Positions 17,333 to 25,726 of a DNA stretch of 64,000 nucleotides are shown here, in pieces; the first letter of the stretch is position 1, and the number at the start of each line of letters is the position of its first letter. The position numbers and the translations under genes are program-made. The stretch spans positions 62,001 through 126,000 of the forward strand of contig CANFJB010000001.1 in the NCBI GenBank assembly GCA_947447375.1. The letters are read 5' to 3'. This DNA comes from Bacteroidota bacterium (GTDB lineage: Bacteria > Bacteroidota > Bacteroidia > Flavobacteriales > Flavobacteriaceae). The notes under the pieces were generated by a model that had not been told where the DNA came from, did no database searches, and saw only the letters and a list, made by a program, of their open reading frames with translations.

Positions 17333-18046
17333 TTATTTTAATTTTTGCAAATACATGTTTACCACATTGTCTAATCCGAGATATAAAGCTTCGCAAATTA
17401 AGGCATGGCCGATGGAAACTTCGAGTAAATTAGGTATGTTTTGATTAAAATAGTGAATGTTTTCCAAGCTTAAATCGTGGCCGGCATTGATTCCTAAATT
17501 CAATTCATTGGCTAATTTGGCTGCCGAAACATAAGGATCAATTCCCGATTTATTTCCCAATCCGAACTGATGGGCAAAGCTCTCGGTGTACAATTCGATT
17601 CTGTCGGTGCCAATTTTTGCTGCGCCTTCTATCATTTCTAAAGTAGGATCTACAAATATGGAAGTTCGAATTCCGTTTCGTTTGAATTCTTGGACCATTT
17701 CAGTTAAAAAGTCATGGTGTTTTATGGTATTCCAACCCGCATTTGAGGTAATTGCATCGACAGCATCGGGAACTAAAGTTACTTGCGTGGGCTTTACATC
17801 TAAAACTAAATTCACAAATTGAGGCTCTGGATTTCCCTCAATATTGTATTCGGTGTAAACGATATTTTTCAGATCACGCGCATCTTGATAGCGAATATGG
17901 CGCTCGTCTGGTCTTGGATGAATGGTAATTCCTTGTGCTCCAAATTTTTGAATATCTGTGGCAACTTTAAGTAAATCGGGCACATTTCCGCCGCGTGCAT
18001 TTCTTAAAGTGGCAATTTTATTAATATTTACGCTTAATTTTGTCAT
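17333..18046 (-). CDS. pdxJ: Pyridoxine 5'-phosphate synthase
   Basis: Condenses 1-deoxyxylulose 5-phosphate with 3-amino-2-oxopropyl phosphate to make pyridoxine 5'-phosphate, the last step of the DXP-dependent vitamin B6 route. A 237-residue TIM barrel with signature pieces VNINKIATLRNARGG (about 5-19), GITIHPRPDERHIR (about 43-56), IELYTESFA and the final GINAGHDLSLENI and EVSIGHALICEALYLG. I chose the ATG at 18046; the open frame reaches 12 codons further but that extension is unconserved and nearer to the promoter. A -7 box lies 26 bp upstream. Structured repeat A follows the stop. Confidence 0.97.
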   Translation of the reverse strand: MTKLSVNINKIATLRNARGGNVPDLLKVATDIQKFGAQGITIHPRPDERHIRYQDARDLKNIVYTEYNIEGNPEPQFVNLVLDVKPTQVTLVPDAVDAITSNAGWNTIKHHDFLTEMVQEFKRNGIRTSIFVDPTLEMIEGAAKIGTDRIELYTESFAHQFGLGNKSGIDPYVSAAKLANELNLGINAGHDLSLENIHYFNQNIPNLLEVSIGHALICEALYLGLDNVVNMYLQKLK

Positions 18047-18071
18047 TGACTTTTTGCTTATTAATTCTTGA

Positions 18072-18079
18072 CAAAAATA
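18072..18079 (-). promoter_or_regulatory. -7 box TATTTTTG (minus strand) for pdxJ
   Basis: Exact TANNTTTG on the minus strand, 26 bp before the pdxJ ATG, in the 100-bp divergent gap with the CBS-domain gene. On the plus strand the same gap has only an imperfect TATTTTG near 18116 for the other gene. Confidence 0.6.
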
Positions 18080-18146
18080 CAAAGTAAAACACGTTGATTT
18101 ATGCTAAATTTTGATTATTTTGCAGTCGATTAAACACCAATTCTAA

Positions 18147-18806
18147 ATGTTAGAAATTACCGATTATATAAACAACGATTTTAAGGCAATTAAAAGCTCT
18201 GATTCTATTGAATCGGTGATGGATTTCTTTGAAGAATCTCGCTTTTCCCATTTTCCAGTGGTTGAAGATGGCGTCTATATTGGTTGTATTTCATCTGAAG
18301 AAGTTGAAACTTATGATTCAAGTAAAAAAATATCCGATTATAGTTATTCTCTAAAAGGATTTTTTGTGCGAACAAATTTGTTTTGGATTGATGTTTTAGA
18401 GGTTTTTTCGAGAAATAATACTACTGTAATTCCGGTATTAGACGAAGAAAACAATTATGTAGGATATTATGAAATCACTGAAGTAATTCGAAATTTCTAT
18501 GACACTCCATTTGTAAAAGACTTTGGCGGAGTGATTATTGTGGAGAAATCTATTTTGGATTTTACAATGAGTCAAGTAGTTCAAATTGTGGAAAGTAATG
18601 GAGGGAAAATCTTAGGTTTGTATGTTTCAAATACTACTACTGACAAAGTTCAAGTGACTATAAAAATTGTTTTGGGAGGCATGAATGAAATCCTACAATC
18701 TTTTAGAAGGTATGAATACGATATTATTTCGGAACATAAAGAGGATGTTTTTCTGAATGATTTGAAGGATCGATCGGCCTATTTGGATAAATATTTAAGC
18801 ATATAA
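18147..18806 (+). CDS. CBS-domain-pair protein
   Basis: A 219-residue cytosolic protein. Two CBS repeats occupy about residues 1-130 (first around DSIESVMDFFEESRFSHFPV, second around LEVFSRNNTTVIPVLDEENN), a module that binds adenosine nucleotides and regulates partners. The C-terminal part (about 135-215) looks like an ACT-like fold (ILDFTMSQVVQIVESNGGKI), which would make it an AcuB-like regulator, but no ligand is evident. nadK begins 28 bp downstream on the same strand, an arrangement that recurs in Flavobacteriaceae. A role in sensing AMP, ATP or NAD status would be guesswork. Confidence 0.85.
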   Translation: MLEITDYINNDFKAIKSSDSIESVMDFFEESRFSHFPVVEDGVYIGCISSEEVETYDSSKKISDYSYSLKGFFVRTNLFWIDVLEVFSRNNTTVIPVLDEENNYVGYYEITEVIRNFYDTPFVKDFGGVIIVEKSILDFTMSQVVQIVESNGGKILGLYVSNTTTDKVQVTIKIVLGGMNEILQSFRRYEYDIISEHKEDVFLNDLKDRSAYLDKYLSI

Positions 18807-18834
18807 TAATTAGTTTCCTGTTAATTATCATAAA

Positions 18835-19719
18835 ATGAAAGTAGCAATTTACGGACAATATTATCAAAATAGTACGGAACCAATTATCCGTGACATTTTT
18901 GTTTTTTTCAATGAGAATCAAGTTGAAATGGTCATTGAAGAAGCATTTTTGACGCAATTATATGAAAAGCAAATTGTAAAAAAAGAGTATAAAACGTTTC
19001 AATCTCATACCGAATTAGACGCGAGTTTTGATATTATGATTAGCATTGGTGGGGACGGAACTATTTTAAGAGCGGCAACTTTAGTTCGTGATTCTGGAAT
19101 TCCAATTTTAGGCATCAACGCAGGGAGATTGGGATTTTTAGCGATGGTTCAAAAGGATGAAATTGCAGAATTTTTACAATTAATTATTGAGAAAAAATAT
19201 ACTATTTCAGAAAGAACACTAATCAGTTTATCCGGAACACCTGATATTCCTGAGATTTCCGACATTAATTTTGCAATGAATGAAATATCGGTAAGTCGAA
19301 AAGATACAACTTCGATGATTACGATTGAAACGTATTTAAACGATGAGTTTTTAAATTCGTATTGGGCAGATGGGCTAATAATTTCAACACCTACGGGTTC
19401 TACCGGCTACTCCTTAAGTTGTGGCGGTCCAATATTAACTCCAAACGTTTCAAGTTTAGTAATCACGCCAATTGCCCCTCATAATTTGAACGCCCGACCT
19501 CTAGTAATTCCTGACGACACTGTTATTCGATTGAAAGTTACTGGTCGAGAGGAACACAATTTAGTTTCTTTAGATTCAAGAATTGCATCGGTGAAAAACG
19601 AATCGGAATTAACGATTCGAAAAACACCATTTAAGATAAAAATGGTCGAAATCCACGAAGAGACCTTTTTAAAAACACTTCGCAACAAACTACTTTGGGG
19701 AGAAGACAAAAGAAATTAA
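18835..19719 (+). CDS. nadK: NAD kinase
   Basis: Phosphorylates NAD+ to NADP+ with ATP in the cytosol. At 294 residues, it has the signature GGDGTILRA at 72-80, whose aspartate is catalytic, then GINAGRLGFLA (about 94-104), the conserved TSMITIE and SPTGSTGYSLSCGGP-like segment (here TPTGSTGYSLSCGG) and the C-terminal ITPIAPHNLNARPLV. It lies 28 bp behind the CBS-domain gene, probably in one transcript. The 143 bp before the next gene hold that gene's -7 box. Confidence 0.97.
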   Translation: MKVAIYGQYYQNSTEPIIRDIFVFFNENQVEMVIEEAFLTQLYEKQIVKKEYKTFQSHTELDASFDIMISIGGDGTILRAATLVRDSGIPILGINAGRLGFLAMVQKDEIAEFLQLIIEKKYTISERTLISLSGTPDIPEISDINFAMNEISVSRKDTTSMITIETYLNDEFLNSYWADGLIISTPTGSTGYSLSCGGPILTPNVSSLVITPIAPHNLNARPLVIPDDTVIRLKVTGREEHNLVSLDSRIASVKNESELTIRKTPFKIKMVEIHEETFLKTLRNKLLWGEDKRN

Positions 19720-19835
19720 CCACTATTTTTTGAAAACGGTATACTACAACCGATCTATTTTCGTTTTTTATAATTACAATATGGGAAATTGCCTTTTATT
19801 TCAGAAATCATGGGCGATTTTGAACCTATAATTGT

Positions 19836-19843
19836 TATATTTG
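19836..19843 (+). promoter_or_regulatory. -7 box TATATTTG upstream of the porG-uppS-bamA cluster
   Basis: Exact TANNTTTG 19 bp before the porG-like ATG, after a 143-bp gap from nadK. A TTTTG at 19818-19822 lies only 13 bp upstream, shorter than the usual -33 spacing. It probably serves the envelope cluster. Confidence 0.6.
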
Positions 19844-19862
19844 CAAGCTATTTTTAAAAAGG

Positions 19863-20549
19863 ATGAATAGAAATTATATCTTATTATTTTTACTACTGGG
19901 ATTTACAAGTGTAAATGCTCAAATTCATGAAATAGGAGTATTTCTTGGAGGTAGCAATTATATTGGAGATGTTGGCCCTACAACCTATATAGCGCCAGAT
20001 GAATTTGCTTTTGGACTATTATATAAATGGAATAAAAGTCCACGGCATTCTTGGAGATTTTCCTATAATCAAGCAAAAATTACTTCATCCGATTTAAATT
20101 CAGATTCGCCAGGAAGAACTCCGAGAGGTTTAAATTTTGAAAATAATATAAAAGAAGTATCTTTAGGGCTTGAATTCAATTTTTTTGATTTTAATTTACA
20201 TGTATTTGAGCCAAAAATAACACCTTATATCTATAGCGGAATAAGTTATTTTGCTTATGATGAGTTGTTTTATATAGCCGGAGAACAAAAAACAGATTAT
20301 AGAAACGGAGCTTTAGCAATTCCAATGACGTTGGGAATTAAAGCAAACGTATTTGAACGTATAATTTTAGGTATAGAAGTAGGTGCGAGATACACCATGA
20401 CAGATAACCTAGACGGGAGCAATCCAAAAAATAAAATATTAGCGCCATTGAAATTTGGTGATATAAATAGTAATGATTGGTATGTTTTTTCAGGTATTAC
20501 TTTAACGTATACTTTTGGAAACCAGCCTTGTTATTGTATACACAAATGA
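19863..20549 (+). CDS. porG: DUF6089/PorG-like outer-membrane protein, probable T9SS component
   Basis: A 228-residue protein with a signal peptide (MNRNYILLFLLLGFTSVNAQ) followed by IHEIGVFLGGSNYIGDVG, the typical start of the DUF6089 beta-barrel family. Amphipathic strands run to the C-terminus, which carries the ending NQPCYCIHK with two cysteines. PorG in Porphyromonas gingivalis anchors the PorK-PorN ring of the T9SS to the outer membrane, and the DUF6089 gene next to uppS-bamA in flavobacteria is usually equated with it. I infer this from fold and neighbourhood. The stop overlaps the uppS start (ATGA). Confidence 0.72.
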   Translation: MNRNYILLFLLLGFTSVNAQIHEIGVFLGGSNYIGDVGPTTYIAPDEFAFGLLYKWNKSPRHSWRFSYNQAKITSSDLNSDSPGRTPRGLNFENNIKEVSLGLEFNFFDFNLHVFEPKITPYIYSGISYFAYDELFYIAGEQKTDYRNGALAIPMTLGIKANVFERIILGIEVGARYTMTDNLDGSNPKNKILAPLKFGDINSNDWYVFSGITLTYTFGNQPCYCIHK

Positions 20550-21286
20550 GTTTAGAAGAAACAATAAATAAAGACAATCTGCCGAAACATCTAGCTATTA
20601 TAATGGATGGTAATGGTCGTTGGGCGAAACAAAAAGGGTTTTTAAGAGCATTTGGTCATGAAAACGGAACTAAATCAGTGCGAACAGTTGTTGAGACTTC
20701 AGCTAAATTAGGGATAGATCATTTAACATTATATGCTTTTTCAACTGAAAATTGGAACCGACCAAAATTAGAAGTAGATTTATTGATGGAGTTATTAATT
20801 AATTCGTTGAAAAACGAGTTAAAAACCCTTCAAGAAAATAATATTAGGTTAAATTCCATTGGAAATTTAGATTTATTACCGAAATCAGCTCAGAAAAAAT
20901 TACAGGAAGTGATTGAAACCACAAAAAGTAATTCGAGAATGGTTTTAACATTAGCATTAAGTTATGGTTCCCGTGAAGAACTCATAAATGCTGTTAAAAA
21001 TATAAGCAATAAAGTTAAAAATAATATAATTTCGATAGACAACATAGATGAATCAATAATAAATCAGCATCTTTACACACGTGATTTGCCGGATGTAGAT
21101 TTATTAATCAGAACAAGTGGCGAACATCGAATTAGTAATTTTTTGCTTTGGCAAATAGCATACTCAGAATTATATTTTACTGATGTACTGTGGCCAGACT
21201 TTAAAGAAAATGATTTATATGAAGCGATTATTAGCTATCAAAAAAGAGAACGTAGGTTTGGGAAAACAAGTGAACAAATTAAATAA
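20546..21286 (+). CDS. uppS: Undecaprenyl diphosphate synthase
   Basis: Extends farnesyl diphosphate with isopentenyl units to C55 undecaprenyl diphosphate, the lipid carrier for peptidoglycan and O-antigen. A 246-residue Z-type prenyltransferase with the catalytic IIMDGNGRWAK (about 18-28; Asp21), the YAFSTENWNRP segment, DLLIRTSGEHRISNFLLWQ and the closing YSELYFTDVLWPDF. I chose the ATG at 20546, which overlaps the porG-like stop by 4 bp and lies where UppS proteins begin; the frame is open 23 codons further upstream. Its 3' end overlaps the likely bamA start. Confidence 0.97.
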   Translation: MSLEETINKDNLPKHLAIIMDGNGRWAKQKGFLRAFGHENGTKSVRTVVETSAKLGIDHLTLYAFSTENWNRPKLEVDLLMELLINSLKNELKTLQENNIRLNSIGNLDLLPKSAQKKLQEVIETTKSNSRMVLTLALSYGSREELINAVKNISNKVKNNIISIDNIDESIINQHLYTRDLPDVDLLIRTSGEHRISNFLLWQIAYSELYFTDVLWPDFKENDLYEAIISYQKRERRFGKTSEQIK

Positions 21287-23969
21287 AGTATTAGTGTTAA
21301 ATAAAAGCATAAAATTATTGCTTACGATTATATTTTTCGGAAGTATTACTCAAATAGCAGCTCAAGAAAGAATCCCTTTTGACCAAGGAAAAAAATATAT
21401 ACTTGCCGATGTTGAAGTTACAGGAAAAATTAGTTTTAATAAACAAACAGTTGTAACATTTGCTGGACTCGAAAAAGGACAAAATATTACAGTACCTGGA
21501 GAAGAAATCAGTAATGCAATCAAGAAATTAGGCAAATTAGGTCTTTTTAGCGAAATAGATTTTTTTGTTACTAAAGTCAAAGCCGATAGTATCTTTCTAG
21601 AATTAAATATTAATGAACTTCCAAAATTAACAAAAGTAAAATTCACCGGAGTTAAGAAGAATAAAATTGAAGATTTAATCAAAGAAAATAGTTTGACCCC
21701 AGGAAAAGTAGTTAATGAGAACCTGCTAACTACTACAAAAAATTACATCGAAAATAAATACAAAAAGGACGGATATTACAACGCCAAAGTTAATATCAAT
21801 GTAGTTAATGACACTACAGAAAATAACAGAGTAAAACTTGTTGTAGGTATTGATAAAGGAGAGAAAGTTAAAATTGGAAGTATTACTTTCACAGGAAATT
21901 CTAAATTTTCAGACAAAAAACTTCGAAGCGCAATGTCTGATACCAAACAAATAAATCCTATTAGAATTTTTAAAGCTTCTAAATTTATAAAAGATAAATA
22001 CAAAGCCGATTTAGCTAAAATTATTGACAGTTATAAAGAAAAAGGATTCCGTGATGCCAGAATTGTTTCTGACAGCGTTTACTTTAACAAAGAAAAAAAT
22101 AAACTTGCCATTAATATTAAAGTTGAAGAAGGAAATAAATATTACTTCGGAAATATTAAATTTTTAGGAAACACCGTTTATTCTGACCAAGGATTAAGAA
22201 GTATCTTAGGAATAAGTAAAGGAGATGTTTATAACGGTGTATTACTTGAAAAGAGAATATCTGATAAATCTAAACCAGACGGAGAAGACATTACCAATCT
22301 TTACCAAAATAGCGGTTATTTATTTTCAAATATTAATGCTGTAGAGGTTAAAACTGCCAATGACACCATTGATTTTGAAGTTAGAGTTGTAGAAGGTCCT
22401 GTTGCCTATTTCAACAAAATAACGGTTGTAGGAAATGACAAAACTCATGACGAAGTAATTTATCGAGAACTAAGAACTAAACCAGGAGAAAAATACAGCA
22501 AAGAAGACTTAGTGCGAACCATCAGAGAAATTGGTCAATTAGGATTTTTTGATCCAGAAGCTATCGATCCAAAATTTAAAAACGTAGATTCCTCAGCTGG
22601 AACTGTTGATATAGAATTTAATTTGGTTGAAAAAGGATCTAGCCAAATAGAACTACAAGGTGGTTATGGCGGAGGTGGTTTTATTGGAACTTTAGGATTG
22701 TCATTTAACAATTTCTCATTAAGAAATATCTTTAACAAAAAAGCCTATACTCCACTTCCAATGGGAGACGGACAAAAAGTGTCTTTAAGATTACAAGGAA
22801 GTACTTACTTTCAAACCTACAGTATGTCGTTTTCTGAACCTTGGTTTGGAGGTAAAAAACCAGTTCAATTTAGCACTTCACTTTCTTATAGTAAGCAGTT
22901 CCTAAATAATTATGCTACCGGTTCTGTAGATAAAAGCAAAAGCTTTAATATTCTTTCGGCCTCAATTGGAATAGCAAAAAGATTATCAGTTCCGGATGAT
23001 TCATTTGTACTTTCTCATTCTTTAAGTTTTCAATTTTATGATTTAAATAATTATAACACTGGATTATTTACTTTTGGAAATGGAGCTTCAAGAAATTTTG
23101 CTTACACAATTGGATTAAGTAGAAATAACAAAGGGGTAAACCCAATATTCCCTACTTATGGATCTGAATTTAGTGTATCAGCTAAAATAACGCCTCCCTA
23201 TTCATTGTTTAATAAGATAGATTATGCTAATTTAAGTAATGAAGCTGAATATAAATTAACCAATTCAGGAACTGGATATTTTGATATAAATAATACATGG
23301 GTTGCTCCTGGAGATTATATAGCTACACAAGTTGTCAACGGGACAGCGTACCAAGTTAGAGCGACTAGTTATACAACAGCTGACACAGATCAAGGTAAAG
23401 TTGACCAGAAAAAATTTGATTGGTTAGAATATTATAAAATTAAATTTAAAGCCGATTGGTTTACCAAAATATATGGAAAATTAGTTCTTCGCTCTTTAGG
23501 AGAATTTGGATTCCTTGGTTCTTATAATCAAGCACGCGGTATGATTCCATTTGAAAGATTTTTCGTAGGTGGTGATGGATTAGCAAACTACGCTTTAGAC
23601 GGACGTGAAGTTATCGGTTTAAGAGGATATCCTAATCAATCTCTAACGCCTACAGATAGTCGTGGCGCTCAAAATGGAGCAACAGTGTACAATAAATTTT
23701 CATTGGAATTAAGATATCCACTTACCTTAAAATCATCTGCATCAATATATGCACTTACATTTGCTGAAGGTGGAGCTGCTTATGACTCATTTAAAAATTA
23801 TAATCCTTTCATTTTACGGCGTTCAGCAGGATTTGGATTAAGAGTGTTTATGCCTGCATTTGGTTTATTAGGTATTGATTTTGGATACGGTTTTGATGCC
23901 CTTCCAATTCAAGGTTTAACAAAACCAAATGGTTGGGAAACCCACTTTATTATTGGTCAACAATTTTAA
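21270..23969 (+). CDS. bamA: BamA, outer-membrane protein assembly factor
   Basis: The essential Omp85 insertase of the outer membrane. After a signal peptide ending near TQIAAQE come five POTRA domains (about residues 40-430) and a 16-strand barrel with the conserved ERFFVGGDGLANYALDGRE loop (near the VRGF/VRGY-equivalent GLRGYPN) and a final aromatic (IIGQQF). The start is uncertain. The frame is open from 21183 inside uppS, but this would place some 30 extra residues before the signal. GTG at 21270 (used here, 899 aa) or GTG at 21294 fits a signal peptide better. Two skp-family genes follow at once, a conserved Bacteroidota order. Confidence 0.93.
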   Translation: MNKLNKVLVLNKSIKLLLTIIFFGSITQIAAQERIPFDQGKKYILADVEVTGKISFNKQTVVTFAGLEKGQNITVPGEEISNAIKKLGKLGLFSEIDFFVTKVKADSIFLELNINELPKLTKVKFTGVKKNKIEDLIKENSLTPGKVVNENLLTTTKNYIENKYKKDGYYNAKVNINVVNDTTENNRVKLVVGIDKGEKVKIGSITFTGNSKFSDKKLRSAMSDTKQINPIRIFKASKFIKDKYKADLAKIIDSYKEKGFRDARIVSDSVYFNKEKNKLAINIKVEEGNKYYFGNIKFLGNTVYSDQGLRSILGISKGDVYNGVLLEKRISDKSKPDGEDITNLYQNSGYLFSNINAVEVKTANDTIDFEVRVVEGPVAYFNKITVVGNDKTHDEVIYRELRTKPGEKYSKEDLVRTIREIGQLGFFDPEAIDPKFKNVDSSAGTVDIEFNLVEKGSSQIELQGGYGGGGFIGTLGLSFNNFSLRNIFNKKAYTPLPMGDGQKVSLRLQGSTYFQTYSMSFSEPWFGGKKPVQFSTSLSYSKQFLNNYATGSVDKSKSFNILSASIGIAKRLSVPDDSFVLSHSLSFQFYDLNNYNTGLFTFGNGASRNFAYTIGLSRNNKGVNPIFPTYGSEFSVSAKITPPYSLFNKIDYANLSNEAEYKLTNSGTGYFDINNTWVAPGDYIATQVVNGTAYQVRATSYTTADTDQGKVDQKKFDWLEYYKIKFKADWFTKIYGKLVLRSLGEFGFLGSYNQARGMIPFERFFVGGDGLANYALDGREVIGLRGYPNQSLTPTDSRGAQNGATVYNKFSLELRYPLTLKSSASIYALTFAEGGAAYDSFKNYNPFILRRSAGFGLRVFMPAFGLLGIDFGYGFDALPIQGLTKPNGWETHFIIGQQF

Positions 23970-24001
23970 TTAAAGTAATAATTTTCTAATAAAATAAAGT
24001 T

Positions 24002-25144
24002 ATGAGAAAACAATTTTTACTATTTTTGGCAATTCTATTTACAAGCTTAACTTTTGGTCAAACAAAAGGGGTGAAAATTGGTTATATAGATATGGAGTAC
24101 ATTTTACAAAATGTCCCTAGCTATGCTGAAGCAAAAAACCAATTGGAGCTAAAAGCTCAAAAATGGAAACAAGAAATTGAGGTTAGAAATAATGAAATAA
24201 CAAAACTCAAAGACGCTCTAAAAGCGGAACGAGTTTTATTGACAAAGGAACTAATTGCTGAAAAAGAAGAAGAAATTACTTTTCAGGAAAAAGAATTATT
24301 AGAATATAACCAAAAAAGGTTTGGTCCAAACGGAGATTTAATAATACAAAAAGGAATATTAGTTAAACCTATTCAAGATCAAATTTTTACAATCGTTCAA
24401 GATCTTGCGGATTCTAAAAAATATGATTTTATTTTTGACAAATCTTCTGATTTAACAATGTTGTTTGCTTCTAAAAGATATGATTTAAGTGACCTAGTTA
24501 TTCGAACTTTAACAAGAGCTGAACTTAAAGAGCAATTAACAAAAAAACAACTTAAATTACAGCAAGAAAAAGATGCAAAAGAAGATGCTATAAGAGAAAA
24601 TCCTGAAATGCTCGAAAGACAGAAAATTCTGGATGATAAGAAATTAGCAAGGCAAAAATTGGCTGCAGATAAAAAAGCTGAAGCAGAAGAAAAGAAAAAA
24701 TTGGCTGAAGAAGCTAAAAAGAAAGAGCTTGAAGAAAAAGCCGCTGTTTTAAAAGCACAAAATCAAGCTGCTGCCGATGCAAGAGCAAAAGCGATAGAAG
24801 ATAAAAAGAAAGAATTGGATGGAAAGGCAGCAATTCTAAAAGAACAAAATCAAATAGCTGCTGAAGCAAAAAAGAAAGAGCTTGAAGAGAAAGCTGCGAA
24901 AGCGAAATTAGCAAATGAAGCTGCAGCTCAAGCTAGAGCTAAAGCTATAGAAGATAAAAAGAAAGAATTGGAAGAAAAAGCTGCTGCTTTAAAAGCGCAA
25001 AATCAAGCTGCTGCTGAAGCCAGAGCTAAAGCAATCGAAGATAAAAAGAGAGAATTAGAAGACAGAAATAAAAAAATTCTAGAAGAACGAGAAGCTGCTA
25101 AAAAAGCACGAGAAGAAAAATTAAAAGAAAAACCAATAAATTAA
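24002..25144 (+). CDS. OmpH/Skp-family periplasmic chaperone with long repeat-rich coiled-coil tail
   Basis: A 380-residue exported protein. The signal peptide (MRKQFLLFLAILFTSLTFGQ) is followed by a Skp-like domain to about residue 180 (VKIGYIDMEYILQNVP, long helical arms, then KPIQDQIFTIVQDLADSKKYDFIFDKS). Unlike normal Skp of about 160-170 residues, it carries some 200 more residues of Lys/Glu/Ala-rich coiled coil made of tandem repeats (residues 239-347). Skp chaperones hold unfolded outer-membrane proteins on the way to BamA, whose gene lies 32 bp upstream; a short paralogue follows 15 bp downstream. The tail may reach peptidoglycan or bundle with partners, but this is inference. Confidence 0.9.
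   Translation: MRKQFLLFLAILFTSLTFGQTKGVKIGYIDMEYILQNVPSYAEAKNQLELKAQKWKQEIEVRNNEITKLKDALKAERVLLTKELIAEKEEEITFQEKELLEYNQKRFGPNGDLIIQKGILVKPIQDQIFTIVQDLADSKKYDFIFDKSSDLTMLFASKRYDLSDLVIRTLTRAELKEQLTKKQLKLQQEKDAKEDAIRENPEMLERQKILDDKKLARQKLAADKKAEAEEKKKLAEEAKKKELEEKAAVLKAQNQAAADARAKAIEDKKKELDGKAAILKEQNQIAAEAKKKELEEKAAKAKLANEAAAQARAKAIEDKKKELEEKAAALKAQNQAAAEARAKAIEDKKRELEDRNKKILEEREAAKKAREEKLKEKPIN
24716..25042 (+). repeat. In-frame tandem repeat encoding the Skp-like coiled-coil tail
   Basis: Four in-frame units: three of 87 bp (24716-24802, 24869-24955, 24956-25042) and one shortened to 66 bp (24803-24868), which lacks the seven-residue end of the unit. Each full unit encodes KKKELEEKAA, a short variable part, then AAxARAKAIED. 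Because units are near-identical in protein and similar in DNA, copy number may vary between strains. Confidence 0.9.
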
Positions 25145-25159
25145 TAATTAATACTTAAA

Positions 25160-25660
25160 ATGATGAAACAATTAAAATGCTTATTAATAGCTACCATTTT
25201 TTTCCTAGGGGCTAACCAAATTTTTGCTCAATCAAAAACTGCTCACGTAGATGTAAATGAAATTATGTCTAAAATGCCAGCAATTCTTGAAGCTCAAAAA
25301 CAATTAGAAAAATTAGGAGTTGAGTACCAAGCAGTATACAAAACAATGGGTGAAGAATACCAAGCTAAAGTAAAAAAATACGAAGGTGAGGTTGCAACTG
25401 TATCTGAAAAAATGAACATCGAGCGTCAAAAAGAAGTTCAAGATATGGAAAAAAGAATCCAAGAATACGGTCAAACGGCTCAAAAAGAATTACAATCTAA
25501 AGAAGCTGAATTAATGAAGCCTATTCAAGAAAAAATTAAAGCAGCGATTCAAAAAGTAGGAAAAGCTAAAGGAATTCAATACATTTTGAACTCTGAAAGT
25601 TTATTATTAGCTGACGGTCCAAACTTAACTGCTGATGTAAAGAAAGAATTAGGTTTCTAA
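25160..25660 (+). CDS. skp: OmpH/Skp-family periplasmic chaperone
   Basis: A 166-residue exported chaperone of normal Skp length. Signal peptide to about residue 24 (ending NQIFAQ), then KTAHVDVNEIMSKMPAILEAQ, the two long helical tentacles rich in Lys/Glu/Gln, and the C-terminal strand region IQYILNSESLLLADGPNLT. Trimers of this fold cage unfolded outer-membrane proteins. A second ATG one codon later (25163) is an equally good start. It is the last gene of the porG-uppS-bamA-skp-skp cluster and is followed by a strong terminator. Confidence 0.93.
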   Translation: MMKQLKCLLIATIFFLGANQIFAQSKTAHVDVNEIMSKMPAILEAQKQLEKLGVEYQAVYKTMGEEYQAKVKKYEGEVATVSEKMNIERQKEVQDMEKRIQEYGQTAQKELQSKEAELMKPIQEKIKAAIQKVGKAKGIQYILNSESLLLADGPNLTADVKKELGF

Positions 25661-25681
25661 TCTTCACATAATAAAATATTT

Positions 25682-25714
25682 AAAAACTGCTCCTAATATG
25701 AGCAGTTTTTTTTT
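25682..25714 (+). terminator. Rho-independent terminator of the bamA-skp cluster
   Basis: Stem AAAAACTGCTC (25682-25692), loop CTAATAT, GAGCAGTTTTT (25700-25710), then further T residues. A perfect 11-bp stem with a long T-run, 22 bp after the skp stop. Confidence 0.92.
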
Positions 25715-25721
25715 ACATTTG
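25714..25721 (+). promoter_or_regulatory. -7 box TACATTTG for murI, giving a leaderless start
   Basis: Exact TANNTTTG that begins at the last T of the preceding terminator and ends only 5 bp before the murI ATG. With a normal -7 position the mRNA would start at or beside the ATG, so murI should be translated from a leaderless message. Confidence 0.55.
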
Positions 25722-25726
25722 TTTCT

